Positions 34,252 through 41,747 of a stretch of DNA of 41,747 bases are shown piece by piece (within the stretch, counting starts at the first letter, position 1; each line of letters opens with the position of its first letter). The notes beneath the pieces were generated by a model. The model worked only from the letters and a program-made list of their open reading frames with translations. It had not been told where the DNA came from and ran no database searches. Source of the DNA: Fidelibacterota bacterium UBA7301. Its GTDB lineage: Bacteria > Fidelibacterota > Marinisomatia > Marinisomatales > TCS55. Where the stretch lies: the NCBI GenBank assembly GCA_002471845.1, contig DKQT01000037.1, positions 1-41,747 of the forward strand, in the 5' to 3' direction. The translations under genes were made by a program, and so were the position numbers.

Positions 34252-34827
34252 ATGTTAGAATTCCTTATTAATGTTGATAAGGCCATATTCCGCTTTTTCA
34301 ACTCCACCCTTGCCAATCCTGTATTTGATGTGACCATGCCCATTATCACCAACCAAGATATTTGGGCGATACCCATTCTACTGGTTATTCTATTCCTCGC
34401 TATCAAAGGGGGCCGCAGGGGACAAATCACGGCCGTAATATTAATTGTTGCTGTAGGATTTGCCGATGCTGCTTCAGCCCAAGTGCTTAAACCATTTTTC
34501 GGACGGCTAAGGCCCAGCCATGAGTTAACAGAAGGAATTCGTCTATTAGTGGGGAAAGGGGGTCAATACGGCTTTGTATCTTCCCATGCGGCAAACATAT
34601 TTGCGGCTGCCGTGGTATTCGGTTATTTCTACCCACGATATAAAAAAGGGTTTTTCACCGTCGCCACTTTGGTTGCCTTCAGCCGAGTGTATGTGGGTGT
34701 CCATTACCCAGCCGATATTATTTTTGGTGGCTTATTGGGTTATGGATTGGCTTGGGTTATTTTGAGTTTGTGGGTAATAATTAAAATGAGGGAATTAAAA
34801 AGGGGTGCGGACTGGGTGGTCTATTAA
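34252..34827 (+). CDS. PAP2-superfamily membrane phosphatase
   Basis: A 191-aa integral membrane phosphatase. The three phosphatase motifs are present: KPFFGRLRPSH (C1), VSSHAANIFAA (C2, with SSH in place of the usual PSGH) and SRVYVGVHYPADI (C3). About five membrane segments surround them. Undecaprenyl-pyrophosphate or lipid-A/phosphatidylglycerophosphate phosphatase activity is likely; the substrate cannot be fixed from sequence. Its last bases overlap the convergent DUF3467 gene by four. Confidence 0.88.
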   Translation: MLEFLINVDKAIFRFFNSTLANPVFDVTMPIITNQDIWAIPILLVILFLAIKGGRRGQITAVILIVAVGFADAASAQVLKPFFGRLRPSHELTEGIRLLVGKGGQYGFVSSHAANIFAAAVVFGYFYPRYKKGFFTVATLVAFSRVYVGVHYPADIIFGGLLGYGLAWVILSLWVIIKMRELKRGADWVVY

Positions 34828-35144
34828 TTCGGGAGTGATCCCTCGGGCGGCGTCACCGGATAATCTCCGAATCCATCTTGAGCCGGTGCAGAAATTTCAC
34901 CATTTTTCTTTTCAAATCGCTTAATATTATCTCCCAAGGCAGCTAAAAATGCCTTAGCATGCTGCGGCGCCATGATAACCCTTGAATGAACACGGGCTTT
35001 CGTAACACCGGGGAGAATCTTGGTAAAATCCATCACGAATTCTGCGGGGGAGTGAGTCACTACAACAAAATTAGCGTATTCACCCTCACTCACTTCCTGA
35101 GTAAGTTCAATATTAATCTGCTGAATGTTTTTATTTTCTTCCAT
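34824..35144 (-). CDS. DUF3467 protein
   Basis: A 106-aa protein. QINIELTQEVSEGEYANFVVVTHSPAEFVMDFTKILPG and ARVHSRVIMAPQHAKAFLAALGDNIKRFE match DUF3467, a small family of unknown function common in Bacteroidota and relatives. The C-terminus is a Pro/Gly-rich tail. The ATG at 35144 is used; a TTG two codons upstream is less likely. It begins 8 bases after the zinc-ribbon gene, probably the same transcript. Confidence 0.85.
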   Translation of the reverse strand: MEENKNIQQINIELTQEVSEGEYANFVVVTHSPAEFVMDFTKILPGVTKARVHSRVIMAPQHAKAFLAALGDNIKRFEKKNGEISAPAQDGFGDYPVTPPEGSLPN

Positions 35145-35152
35145 AATCAATT

Positions 35153-35557
35153 CTAAGTTTTATTTGGGTTTTTGAAATCTCTTTGATTGAAATCTTCCCA
35201 TTCTTCCTCAATCCCTTCAAAATCTTCATAGCCCTTAATTTCTTCATCTTCATGCTTCTGCTTATACATTTCCATTTCACCCTCGTATAAACTGAAAATG
35301 TCTTTTTTCTTCTCGAATTCTGCAGGATCAACGTCTTCTTCGTCGTCCGGTTCAAGACGCTCAACGTCCTCGCTGTAAACCTTTTGATCAAAAAAGTCCA
35401 GATCTTCTACCAAGCCATTGGCCATCAGGAATTCCAGGAAATCCAGGTATTTTCTATCTTTAAGATCGGTCTTGCAGTTTTTGCATACCAAGGACTCCTT
35501 TATGTCCACTTCTTCTAAAGTGGCTTCGCATACAGGGCAGATTATACCTTCTAACAT
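35153..35557 (-). CDS. Zinc-ribbon protein with acidic tail, unknown
   Basis: A 134-aa soluble protein. An N-terminal zinc ribbon (CPVC at 8-11, CKNC at 25-28) is followed by a very acidic, helical region (VERLEPDDEEDVDPAEFEKK, HEDEEIKGYEDFEGIEEEWEDF). The ribbon implies metal binding and perhaps a nucleic-acid or protein contact. No family name is certain. An AGAGG ribosome binding site precedes the ATG. Just upstream of DUF3467 on the same strand. Confidence 0.72.
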   Translation of the reverse strand: MLEGIICPVCEATLEEVDIKESLVCKNCKTDLKDRKYLDFLEFLMANGLVEDLDFFDQKVYSEDVERLEPDDEEDVDPAEFEKKKDIFSLYEGEMEMYKQKHEDEEIKGYEDFEGIEEEWEDFNQRDFKNPNKT

Positions 35558-35642
35558 GAATTTTTTCCTCTAAAATGGGAAACGAATATAGTTGGAGTCA
35601 TTTCACTCGGCAACATTTTTCAAGGGGCATTTTATATTTTTT

Positions 35643-35828
35643 TCAGCTAAATATTTTCAGCCTAATTGAACTATTTCCCCTTCTCTTTTCTACATGATAT
35701 GCAGTTTCAAAGAATTTGTCAAGTATTACTTTTCTTTGTGTACCTTTAAAATACTGAGGAAAGGCAAATTGTCTTTGGCCGGAATACAGCCACGGCAGCC
35801 ATTTTAATCCCTTGATTTTCATTACCAT
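35643..35828 (-). CDS. Possible small basic protein (61 aa)
   Basis: Starts nine bases after the stop of the 203-aa gene upstream on the same strand and reads MVMKIKGLKWLPWLYSGQRQ, then a basic tail rich in Lys, Arg, Phe and Tyr. I recognise no family and see no good ribosome binding site. Tight spacing favours a real gene; composition alone does not decide. Confidence 0.35.
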   Translation of the reverse strand: MVMKIKGLKWLPWLYSGQRQFAFPQYFKGTQRKVILDKFFETAYHVEKRRGNSSIRLKIFS

Positions 35829-35837
35829 AAATATTCA

Positions 35838-36449
35838 TCACATCCCCAGTATTTGGAATATTTCCTTAAAACCGCTTTCCATTAAATCGGTTCCGCTGCG
35901 GCGGATCATAATATTGAAATAATCCTCTCCTTCATCACTGAAAAAGCCCACTTTTAGGGGTGCGTCCACAGTGGAGCCGATGGTGGCTGAAACAGGGGCA
36001 AATTCCTGGTTCAAATCCAATACAGCATCCACTTGAATTCGCTGACAGGCCCAAATCAATTCTTTCCCCGGAAGGCCCCAACGGTTTAAATCCGCTTCGG
36101 TGAATAAAATAAAATCGTGAAAATCTTCCAGGTTGATCAAATTTCCTACGTTGGCGGGACCCAGAATTCTGATTTGGTTCACCGCCGCCGGGCCCAAGGC
36201 ATTCCGAATGGCCAAAATAAAACGCTTTGCTAATTCAGATTGTGTCGTGTGTTCCGGAAGAATAATTAAAAATCGGATGGCTCCCCTGCCATTGGGAGAA
36301 ATGGACAGAGTATCAGGGATCGGGACTTTTTTGGATTTGAGGCGGTTCCACCAAAGTGCCGCTTTTGTTTTCTTTGATACTTCCAAATTTCTTTTATGTT
36401 GGTTTCTTCTGCATTCTAAAGGAGGAGAAAATAGTATTAACTTTGCCAA
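35838..36449 (-). CDS. Hypothetical protein, possibly DUF6913-like
   Basis: A 203-aa soluble protein. The segment AVLDLNQEFAPVSATIGSTVDAPLKVGFFSDEGEDYFNIMIRRSGTDL resembles the (D)LN..F......S.A..KVG......DYF.IMI pattern of the DUF6913 family of Bacteroidota, itself distantly like glycosyltransferase-9 folds. The function is unknown. The only usable start is a TTG at 36449, because an in-frame TAA lies two codons upstream. It diverges from the DjlA-like gene with just 21 bases between the two starts. Confidence 0.6.
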   Translation of the reverse strand: MAKLILFSPPLECRRNQHKRNLEVSKKTKAALWWNRLKSKKVPIPDTLSISPNGRGAIRFLIILPEHTTQSELAKRFILAIRNALGPAAVNQIRILGPANVGNLINLEDFHDFILFTEADLNRWGLPGKELIWACQRIQVDAVLDLNQEFAPVSATIGSTVDAPLKVGFFSDEGEDYFNIMIRRSGTDLMESGFKEIFQILGM

Positions 36450-36470
36450 CTCTTAAAAGGATAAAATAAC

Positions 36471-37208
36471 GTGAGTGTTGGTAAAAAAATGTTATGGGGA
36501 GGCCTAGGATGGGTTCTAGGCGGTCCAATCGGGGCCATTCTTGGCTATACCCTGGCCGGAATGTCAGGCCAAGCGGGCGGTGCTGCGTATGGGAGTGCCT
36601 ATCAATCCCGGGCATACCCGCAAACTCAACCGGGGGATTTTATTGTATCACTTTTGGTTCTGTTTGGCGCCGTCATGAAAGCGGATAAACAATTATTAAA
36701 ATCCGAACTGGATTATGTAAAACAGTTTCTCACAAAACAATTCAGTGCCAGCCAAGTCCGGGATTTCATGACCTTGTTTAAAGATATTATTAAACAAGAT
36801 TATCCCTTGCGGGATGTATGCCGGCAGATTGTGCGCTCCATGGATCATCCCAGCCGCTTAGAGCTTATACATGTCTTGTTTGGCCTCTCAAAAGCCGATG
36901 GTCATGTCCATGCTGATGAAGTTAAAGTGATCCACACCATCGCCCGCTATTTAAATATCAATGAAAATGATTTTAATTCAATCGAAGCTATGTTCTTCCG
37001 GAACACCCTTTCCGATTATACCATCCTGGAAGTGGACCCCTCAACTACAGATACAGAAGTAAAAAAGGCCTATCGTAAAATGGCCACTAAATACCATCCA
37101 GATAAAGTGGCTCATTTAGGCGAAGACCTGAAAAATTTGGCGGAAGAAAAATTCAAGGCGGTGAATGACGCCTATCAAAACATTAAAAAGGAACGAGGCA
37201 TGAAATAA
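36471..37208 (+). CDS. DjlA-like co-chaperone (TerB-like plus J domain)
   Basis: A 245-aa protein. Residues 6-32 form a Gly-rich hydrophobic segment (GGLGWVLGGPIGAILGYTLAG) as in DjlA membrane anchors. Residues about 55-165 are a TerB-like helical domain (LLVLFGAVMKADKQLLKSELDYVKQF, LFGLSKADGHVHADEVKVIHTIA). Residues about 182-240 are a J domain (DYTILEVDPSTTDTEVKKAYRK, with HPDK). It should stimulate DnaK at the inner membrane. The start is GTG. Its stop overlaps the mutase start (TAATG). Confidence 0.88.
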   Translation: MSVGKKMLWGGLGWVLGGPIGAILGYTLAGMSGQAGGAAYGSAYQSRAYPQTQPGDFIVSLLVLFGAVMKADKQLLKSELDYVKQFLTKQFSASQVRDFMTLFKDIIKQDYPLRDVCRQIVRSMDHPSRLELIHVLFGLSKADGHVHADEVKVIHTIARYLNINENDFNSIEAMFFRNTLSDYTILEVDPSTTDTEVKKAYRKMATKYHPDKVAHLGEDLKNLAEEKFKAVNDAYQNIKKERGMK

Positions 37209-38698
37209 TGGCTGAAAAAGCCGGCCAATTCCCATTCACCCGCGGTATCTATCCCAATATGTATAAGGATAGGCTGTGGACCATGCGCCAATACGCCGGG
37301 TTCACGTCCGCAGAGGAATCGAACCAACGGTACCGGTATCTTTTGTCGCAGGGTGTTTCAGGGCTTTCTGTTGCTTTTGACCTCCCCACCCAAATCGGGT
37401 ACGATTCTGATCATCCTATGGCTACAGGTGAAGTTGGAAAAGTGGGTGTACCCGTTTCATCCATCCGGGATATGGATCGTCTGTTTAAGGATATTCCCCC
37501 GGACCAAGTGTCCACATCCATGACCATTAATGCCACGGCGGCGACCCTGCTGGCCATCTATATTGTTTCCGCGCAAAAAAAAGGAATATCTGCTGACAAA
37601 CTCCGAGGAACGGTTCAAAATGATATCTTAAAAGAATATATCGCTCGGGGGACTTACATCTATCCCCCGGAAGCATCCATGCGACTGGTTACAGATGTAT
37701 TCGCCTTTTGCGCCGACCATGTGCCCAAGTGGAATACCATCTCCATTTCCGGTTACCATATCCGTGAGGCGGGCTCCACTGCTGCCCAGGAACTGGCATT
37801 TACCCTCGCCAACGGGATCACTTATGTGCAGGCAGCTCTAGATAAGGGGCTGAAAGTAGATGTCTTTGGAAAGCGCCTCTCCTTCTTTTTCAACGCCCAT
37901 AATGACTTTTTAACGGAAGTGGCCAAATTCCGTGCCGCACGACGCCTGTGGGCCAAGATCATGAAAGAAAGGTTCGGGGCCACCGATGAAAAAGCCATGC
38001 TGTGTCGATTCCATACCCAAACTGGCGGCTCCACCCTCACAGCCCAACAAGTGGATAATAATGTAGTTCGCACTACTATCCAGGCATTGTCGGCTGTATT
38101 GGGCGGCACCCAATCCCTCCATACCAATGCCTTCGATGAAGCATTGGCCTTGCCTACGGACCACTCCGCTAAACTGGCCCTGCGAACCCAACAGGTCATC
38201 GCCCATGAATCAGGCGTAACCCATTTTGTCGATCCCTTGGGCGGCAGTGAAGTGATCGAAGAACTCACATCTGAACTTGAAGATGAAGCCCGATCGATCA
38301 TTGATGAGATGGATAATATGGGCGGTGCAATTTCGGCTATCGAGTCGGGATGGGTTCAGGGCGAAATTGCTAAAAGCGCTTACGAATACCAACAATCTGT
38401 AGACAGCAAAAACAGAAAAATCGTCGGCATGAATAGTTTTGAAGAAGACGGTGAGCCAGATGCTGAACTACAAGAGATCAACCAGTCATCGGTGAAAGAT
38501 CAGATTGATGGTGTACTTGCATTAAAGGCAGAACGCGATAATGGTGAAGTCCAGACAAAACTCGATACTCTTCAATCAGTAACCCAATCGGATGATAATT
38601 TAATGCCGACCATTATCGATTGTATTCGCGCCGAATGCACATTAGGTGAGGTGGCAGATGTATTGCGTTCTGTCTTTGGAGAGTTTAAACAAACTTAA
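37208..38698 (+). CDS. Methylmalonyl-CoA mutase, catalytic (alpha/N-terminal) subunit
   Basis: Radical B12 enzyme subunit that interconverts methylmalonyl-CoA and succinyl-CoA. Its 496 aa cover only the TIM-barrel substrate domain, so the B12-binding subunit must be a separate gene outside the window. Specificity residues match methylmalonyl-CoA mutases rather than isobutyryl-CoA mutases: Tyr29 (TMRQYAG), Arg147 (YIARGTY) and His184 (SGYHIREAG), corresponding to Tyr89, Arg207 and His244 of the Propionibacterium enzyme. RFHTQTGGSTLTAQQ and GGTQSLHTNAFDEALALPT are intact. It is translationally coupled to the co-chaperone gene. Confidence 0.93.
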   Translation: MAEKAGQFPFTRGIYPNMYKDRLWTMRQYAGFTSAEESNQRYRYLLSQGVSGLSVAFDLPTQIGYDSDHPMATGEVGKVGVPVSSIRDMDRLFKDIPPDQVSTSMTINATAATLLAIYIVSAQKKGISADKLRGTVQNDILKEYIARGTYIYPPEASMRLVTDVFAFCADHVPKWNTISISGYHIREAGSTAAQELAFTLANGITYVQAALDKGLKVDVFGKRLSFFFNAHNDFLTEVAKFRAARRLWAKIMKERFGATDEKAMLCRFHTQTGGSTLTAQQVDNNVVRTTIQALSAVLGGTQSLHTNAFDEALALPTDHSAKLALRTQQVIAHESGVTHFVDPLGGSEVIEELTSELEDEARSIIDEMDNMGGAISAIESGWVQGEIAKSAYEYQQSVDSKNRKIVGMNSFEEDGEPDAELQEINQSSVKDQIDGVLALKAERDNGEVQTKLDTLQSVTQSDDNLMPTIIDCIRAECTLGEVADVLRSVFGEFKQT

Positions 38699-38810
38699 CA
38701 ATTTATTTATTTCATATACAATTTTGTTACTACACTTTGCGGTATGAATTGACAATATTTTTCCAAATTGGGAACCTGTATCAGGTCAATTCATTGATGA
38801 ATATTGAACC

Positions 38811-38819
38811 TGTTATAAT
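38811..38819 (+). promoter_or_regulatory. Extended -10 promoter for the LysM lipoprotein gene
   Basis: TGTTATAAT, an extended -10 identical to that at 21326-21334 (minus), lies 29 bases before the ATG at 38849. No strong -35 is visible at 17 bases. A small palindrome ACCTG-TAT-CAGGT (38774-38786) lies upstream. Confidence 0.4.
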
Positions 38820-38848
38820 TATTTATTGCACCTCAGAAGGATAGATTT

Positions 38849-39532
38849 ATGAAAAAATTTACTTTACTTACAATGGCAATCCTGATTGTTTCCTGCGGGA
38901 AACAAACGGCCCCACCCTTAGATCTTCAGGATACGGATTCTATACAGACTACTAATGAAATTGATCGTGCTGATTTGCCGAACCCACAGGAGGCTACATT
39001 TGCTGCTGAACCGGAAATTGTTGAAGAAAGCAGTCCAGCAGAAACGCCGGAGCATGGTCCTGCCCCTGATATTGATAAGGATAAAAAAATTGTTACGGAA
39101 AAACCAAAAAAAGAATTCAAGGTTAATCCTGAGATTTTATTTCCTGACTTTGCGTGGGAAAAATATATGGTAGAGCCCAGTGATTATTTGATTAAAATTG
39201 CAAAAAAAGAATATGGTGATTTTCGCCTATGGCGGCATATCTATACCTGGAATAAAGATGAAATTGGTGATAACCCTAATCTCATTTATCCCTATCATTT
39301 TCTTAACCTGCAAAAAGAACGCCTTTCCGCACAAACAGCTGAACCCACTTTTACTGAATATCAAGTACAAGCCGGTGACAATCTCTGGAATATTGCCGGA
39401 AATAAATACGGAGATGCCAAATCCTGGATCATTCTCCTTTGGGATAATGAAGAAATTATTAAGGCCAATGTCGGTGTATTAAATCCCGGGATGACCTTAA
39501 AACTGCGGGAGAAACTCGACCCAAACGCCTAA
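38849..39532 (+). CDS. Lipoprotein with two LysM domains
   Basis: A 227-aa exported lipoprotein. The signal peptide ends in the lipobox IVSC (Cys16). Residues 17-100 are a disordered acidic/Pro-rich linker. A first LysM-like unit lies at about 105-158 (YMVEPSDYLIKIAKKEYGDFRLWRHIYTWN) and a second at about 170-222 (YQVQAGDNLWNIAGNKYGDAKSWIILLWDN). Binds peptidoglycan, probably at the outer-membrane inner face. A ribosome binding site AGAAGGA precedes the ATG. The biotin ligase gene follows after 6 bases. Confidence 0.9.
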   Translation: MKKFTLLTMAILIVSCGKQTAPPLDLQDTDSIQTTNEIDRADLPNPQEATFAAEPEIVEESSPAETPEHGPAPDIDKDKKIVTEKPKKEFKVNPEILFPDFAWEKYMVEPSDYLIKIAKKEYGDFRLWRHIYTWNKDEIGDNPNLIYPYHFLNLQKERLSAQTAEPTFTEYQVQAGDNLWNIAGNKYGDAKSWIILLWDNEEIIKANVGVLNPGMTLKLREKLDPNA

Positions 39533-39538
39533 TTAAAT

Positions 39539-40306
39539 ATGCTGTTTACCAACCTGGTCCAGGCCAACCTAAAAACCGGGATTTTTGGTCAACAGATCGA
39601 ATACTATACCCGGCTCGAATCTACCAATTCAAAAGCATGGGAAATCATTGAAGAGGGCGCCCAATCGGGCGCCCTTGTCGTTACGGACAATCAATTCAAC
39701 GGCAAAGGCCGCGGCGATCGCAATTGGTCCGCCGCCCCGGATAAAAGCCTAACCTTCTCCCTCCTCCTCTTTCCTGATTTAATCTCAAACCTCTCCGGTT
39801 GGCTTCCCATTGTCTCTGGGCTGGCCGTTCATAATGCCCTGAAGAATTTTGATACGGATATAAAATTAAAATGGCCCAATGACCTCATTCTTGGCGGGAA
39901 AAAAATGGGCGGTATCCTGTGTGAGTCTAAAGTGAAGGGGGATCAACTCAATCAAGCAGTTATTGGCATTGGACTCAATGTTAATGAAACGATGGATGAT
40001 TTCGACGAAACACTCCGAGCCGTAGCTACATCCATGTATATTTATTCAGAGAAATTCTATCAGCGGGAAAGGGTATTGGCGGAAATATTGAATGCCCTGG
40101 AACCTCTTTTAGACGGCCTCCCAAACAATGTGAATTCCATCAAGGCAGAATGGGAAAAGGCTTGCTGTCACATGGATCAGCCCGTCCAATTTCATCATGG
40201 CGATGAAATAGTAAACGGTACTTTTAAATCTCTGGGTGATACAGGTTCGGCTATGTTAGAAATAGATGGCCAGGAAAAGCGGTTTTATTCCGGCGAAATA
40301 TCCTGA
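39539..40306 (+). CDS. birA: Biotin--protein ligase (BirA catalytic domain)
   Basis: Attaches biotin to the carrier domain of biotin-dependent carboxylases. It has 255 aa and lacks the DNA-binding HTH of E. coli BirA, so it should not be a repressor. Key motifs are present: ESTNSKAW, the biotinyl-AMP loop GKGRGDRNW, KWPNDLILGGKKMGGILCES and a C-terminal SH3-like segment (GTFKSLGDTGSAMLEIDGQEKRFYSGEIS). The fused carboxyltransferase at 23931 implies a biotin carboxyl-carrier partner elsewhere for it to modify. It overlaps nothing and ends one base before the convergent CDF gene. Confidence 0.93.
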   Translation: MLFTNLVQANLKTGIFGQQIEYYTRLESTNSKAWEIIEEGAQSGALVVTDNQFNGKGRGDRNWSAAPDKSLTFSLLLFPDLISNLSGWLPIVSGLAVHNALKNFDTDIKLKWPNDLILGGKKMGGILCESKVKGDQLNQAVIGIGLNVNETMDDFDETLRAVATSMYIYSEKFYQRERVLAEILNALEPLLDGLPNNVNSIKAEWEKACCHMDQPVQFHHGDEIVNGTFKSLGDTGSAMLEIDGQEKRFYSGEIS

Positions 40307-41473
40307 TCAAAAACGGTGCATCGGTGACACTTTGATCTGCACCTCATAGGCACCGAATTTATCTTTTAAACTTTTTTCCAACCTTTGGTTACAAGCAATG
40401 ATTTCAGGTTGGGTAATCCCAATTTTCATATTGGTTTCGAACAAAATGACCTGATGGTTTTCGGTATTAACCACGCGGATATCATGGAAATCGGTCACTT
40501 GATCATCCTGGGCGGTTATTTCTTTTAAATGAAGCATTACTTTCTGAACTAAGGGATCATTAGGATGGACCGGATCTAAATGAATTGTGGGTTCCACACC
40601 TAGCGCATCCTTAAGCCGGGCTTCCACTTCCTCTGAAATATCGTGGGCTTCACCGGTGGATTTTACAGCATCAATTTCCACATGAACGCTAGCAAATTTA
40701 TCGTGGCCATAACTGTGGACCGTAATATCATGAGCACCCAATACGCCACCCACGCCCATGACGATTCGGCGTATGGTTTCCACCTCCTCTGATGTTGGTG
40801 GTTTCCCAATAAGGTCATCCACCGCATCCCGGGCAATTTCAAAGCCGGTGTAGAGCAAAAACAATGCGATACCCAACCCGGCCCAACCATCTACAGTGGG
40901 ATAACCATAATTACCGGCGATTAAGGCGGTCACAACTAATAGACTGGAAATAGCATCGGTACGATGGTGCCAGGCATCCGCATGAAGTGTGCCGGAAGCA
41001 ATCTTTGATGATAGGAATTCCGCATAGCGTGCCGTGACCTCTTTCAATAAGATGGTGGCACCCAAAGCAAGAACCATCCACCATTCAGACGAAACCAATT
41101 CAGGGTTTCGAATGCGATCAATGGCTGTTTGGATAAATTCAACCCCCGCCACTACCAACAGTACGGCAATAATGAGTGTGGCAATATATTCAGCTCGTCC
41201 ATGACCGTATGGATGTTCCACATCCGCCGGTTTCTCGGATTGTTTAAAGCCCCAAATGACCACTACTGAGGAGACAACATCAGAAAAGGTATGAATCGCA
41301 TCAGCGATCACACTCACGGCACCCACAGCGAGGCCAATGGCTAATTTCAGGACAAATAGAAGTCCATTGATCAAGATAGACACCCAGCCCTGGAAGATGC
41401 CGATACGGGTGCGGTAAACCCAGGCCGATTCTTTGGAAACAGGTACGAAGTAAGTGGTCAGTTTTTCAAACAT
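40307..41473 (-). CDS. Cation diffusion facilitator family transporter
   Basis: A 388-aa proton-coupled divalent-metal exporter (Zn, Co, Fe or Mn). Six membrane segments occupy about residues 25-225, with the metal site His/Asp pairs in ADAIHTFSDVVSS (segment 2) and HADAWHHRTDAISSL (segment 5). The cytoplasmic ferredoxin-like domain follows (VRRIVMGVGGVLGAHDITVHSYG, HVEIDA), with an additional C-terminal extension similar to some long CDF proteins. Metal specificity cannot be assigned with confidence. The ATG start lies just before the recombinase remnant. Confidence 0.92.
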   Translation of the reverse strand: MFEKLTTYFVPVSKESAWVYRTRIGIFQGWVSILINGLLFVLKLAIGLAVGAVSVIADAIHTFSDVVSSVVVIWGFKQSEKPADVEHPYGHGRAEYIATLIIAVLLVVAGVEFIQTAIDRIRNPELVSSEWWMVLALGATILLKEVTARYAEFLSSKIASGTLHADAWHHRTDAISSLLVVTALIAGNYGYPTVDGWAGLGIALFLLYTGFEIARDAVDDLIGKPPTSEEVETIRRIVMGVGGVLGAHDITVHSYGHDKFASVHVEIDAVKSTGEAHDISEEVEARLKDALGVEPTIHLDPVHPNDPLVQKVMLHLKEITAQDDQVTDFHDIRVVNTENHQVILFETNMKIGITQPEIIACNQRLEKSLKDKFGAYEVQIKVSPMHRF

Positions 41474-41477
41474 ATCT

Positions 41478-41672
41478 TTAAAGGCTCAACCTATCTAATG
41501 GACTTTTGATACGGTCAAATACAATCTTTGAAATATGGGTATAGATCTGGGTGGTTTCTAGGCGCTTGTGTCCCAACAATTCTTGTATTAAACGAATGTC
41601 TGTACCATTTTCTAATAAATGAATAGCAAAACTAAGACGTAAGGTATACACAGTAGCATTTTTTAAAATGCC
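41478..41672 (-). pseudogene. Truncated tyrosine recombinase (XerC/D or phage integrase type), C-terminal remnant
   Basis: The minus strand reads 64 codons ending TAA at 41478, with YTLRLSFAIHLLENGTDIRL, then IQELLGHKRLETTQIYTH. This is the C-terminal catalytic end of tyrosine recombinases, including the nucleophilic Tyr in TTQIYTH. The box II HxLRH is degenerate (Y and L replace the two histidines), and an in-frame TAA lies at 41673-41675, directly before the fragment. No helical N-terminal core or box I Arg is seen, so it is dead. The remaining bases to 41747 hold no recognisable gene. Confidence 0.75.
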
Positions 41673-41747
41673 TTAATAATTGAATCAACATCAAGTATCA
41701 GGTTCAATTCTAAATATGATCCCAGAAGAATCATATTCATTATTTTT

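Noticed and set aside
35643..35828. Confident gene call for the 61-aa reading frame
   Set aside because: Close spacing is suggestive, but no ribosome binding site or family could be seen, so it is kept as a low-confidence entry.
38774..38786. Palindrome ACCTG-TAT-CAGGT upstream of the LysM lipoprotein
   Set aside because: Too short to support as an operator on its own; noted within the promoter entry only.
1..41747. CRISPR array, rRNA or complete prophage
   Set aside because: No regularly spaced repeats, rRNA-like sequence or phage gene cluster is visible. The only mobile-element trace is the recombinase fragment at the right end.

Overview
The window is about 41.7 kb of bacterial chromosome with GC in the low forties by eye. 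No rRNA, complete phage or CRISPR array is visible. The gene set suggests a Gram-negative member of the FCB side of the tree, most plausibly Candidatus Marinimicrobia (SAR406) or a relative. Evidence for this is an LptF/G permease, a TonB-dependent receptor with a carboxypeptidase-like N-domain next to a lipoprotein, a DUF5916 outer-membrane-type protein, DUF2480 and DUF3467 proteins, ferredoxin-dependent 2-oxoacid oxidoreductase, and an ETF:quinone oxidoreductase module. The taxonomic assignment is inference from gene content, not from a marker gene.

Layout. 1-182: two minus-strand tRNA genes (a cut tRNA-Pro-like gene and tRNA-His). 329-3765 (+): LptF/G permease, pyrimidine-nucleoside phosphorylase, HEAT-repeat protein. 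3762-10255 (-): korA-korB-fumC, probably one operon ending in a hairpin terminator, followed by a class A penicillin-binding protein. 10484-12368 (+): an unrecognised 267-aa protein, then selD with an in-frame UGA (selenocysteine) followed by a hairpin that fits a bacterial SECIS. 12496-19871 (+): a tightly packed SUF iron-sulfur operon (IscR-like Rrf2 regulator, DUF59 protein, A-type carrier, SufB, SufC, SufD, SufE, SufT, SufS, a small unknown protein, DUF2480), then dCMP deaminase. 20323-23850 (-): an AT-rich pair, a membrane Fe-S protein and a DUF5916 protein. 23931-29278 (-): etfB-etfA-membrane Fe-S oxidoreductase-fused carboxyltransferase, four genes packed as one operon behind a TetR-like palindrome. 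29807-34036 (+): dockerin-like lipoprotein and TonB-dependent receptor, with unusual RNA hairpins. 34111-34173: an unexplained structured element. 34252-41473: PAP2 phosphatase, DUF3467, zinc-ribbon protein, DjlA-like co-chaperone, methylmalonyl-CoA mutase catalytic subunit, LysM lipoprotein, biotin protein ligase, CDF transporter. 41478-41672 (-): the stranded C-terminus of a tyrosine recombinase.

How it fits together. Several products use iron-sulfur clusters (KorB, the membrane Fe-S oxidoreductase, probably the 20323 protein), and the SUF operon supplies such clusters. ETF, its membrane oxidoreductase, a fused acyl-CoA carboxyltransferase, methylmalonyl-CoA mutase and biotin ligase together suggest oxidation of fatty or branched acyl-CoA feeding menaquinone and succinyl-CoA. 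KorAB plus fumarase serve the TCA cycle.

The most interesting items are the SelD selenoprotein, the reversed alpha-beta carboxyltransferase fusion in an ETF operon, complementary hairpin loops flanking the lipoprotein gene, the structured element at 34111-34173 with two mutually exclusive pairings, and an IscR-box-like palindrome ahead of the SUF operon.
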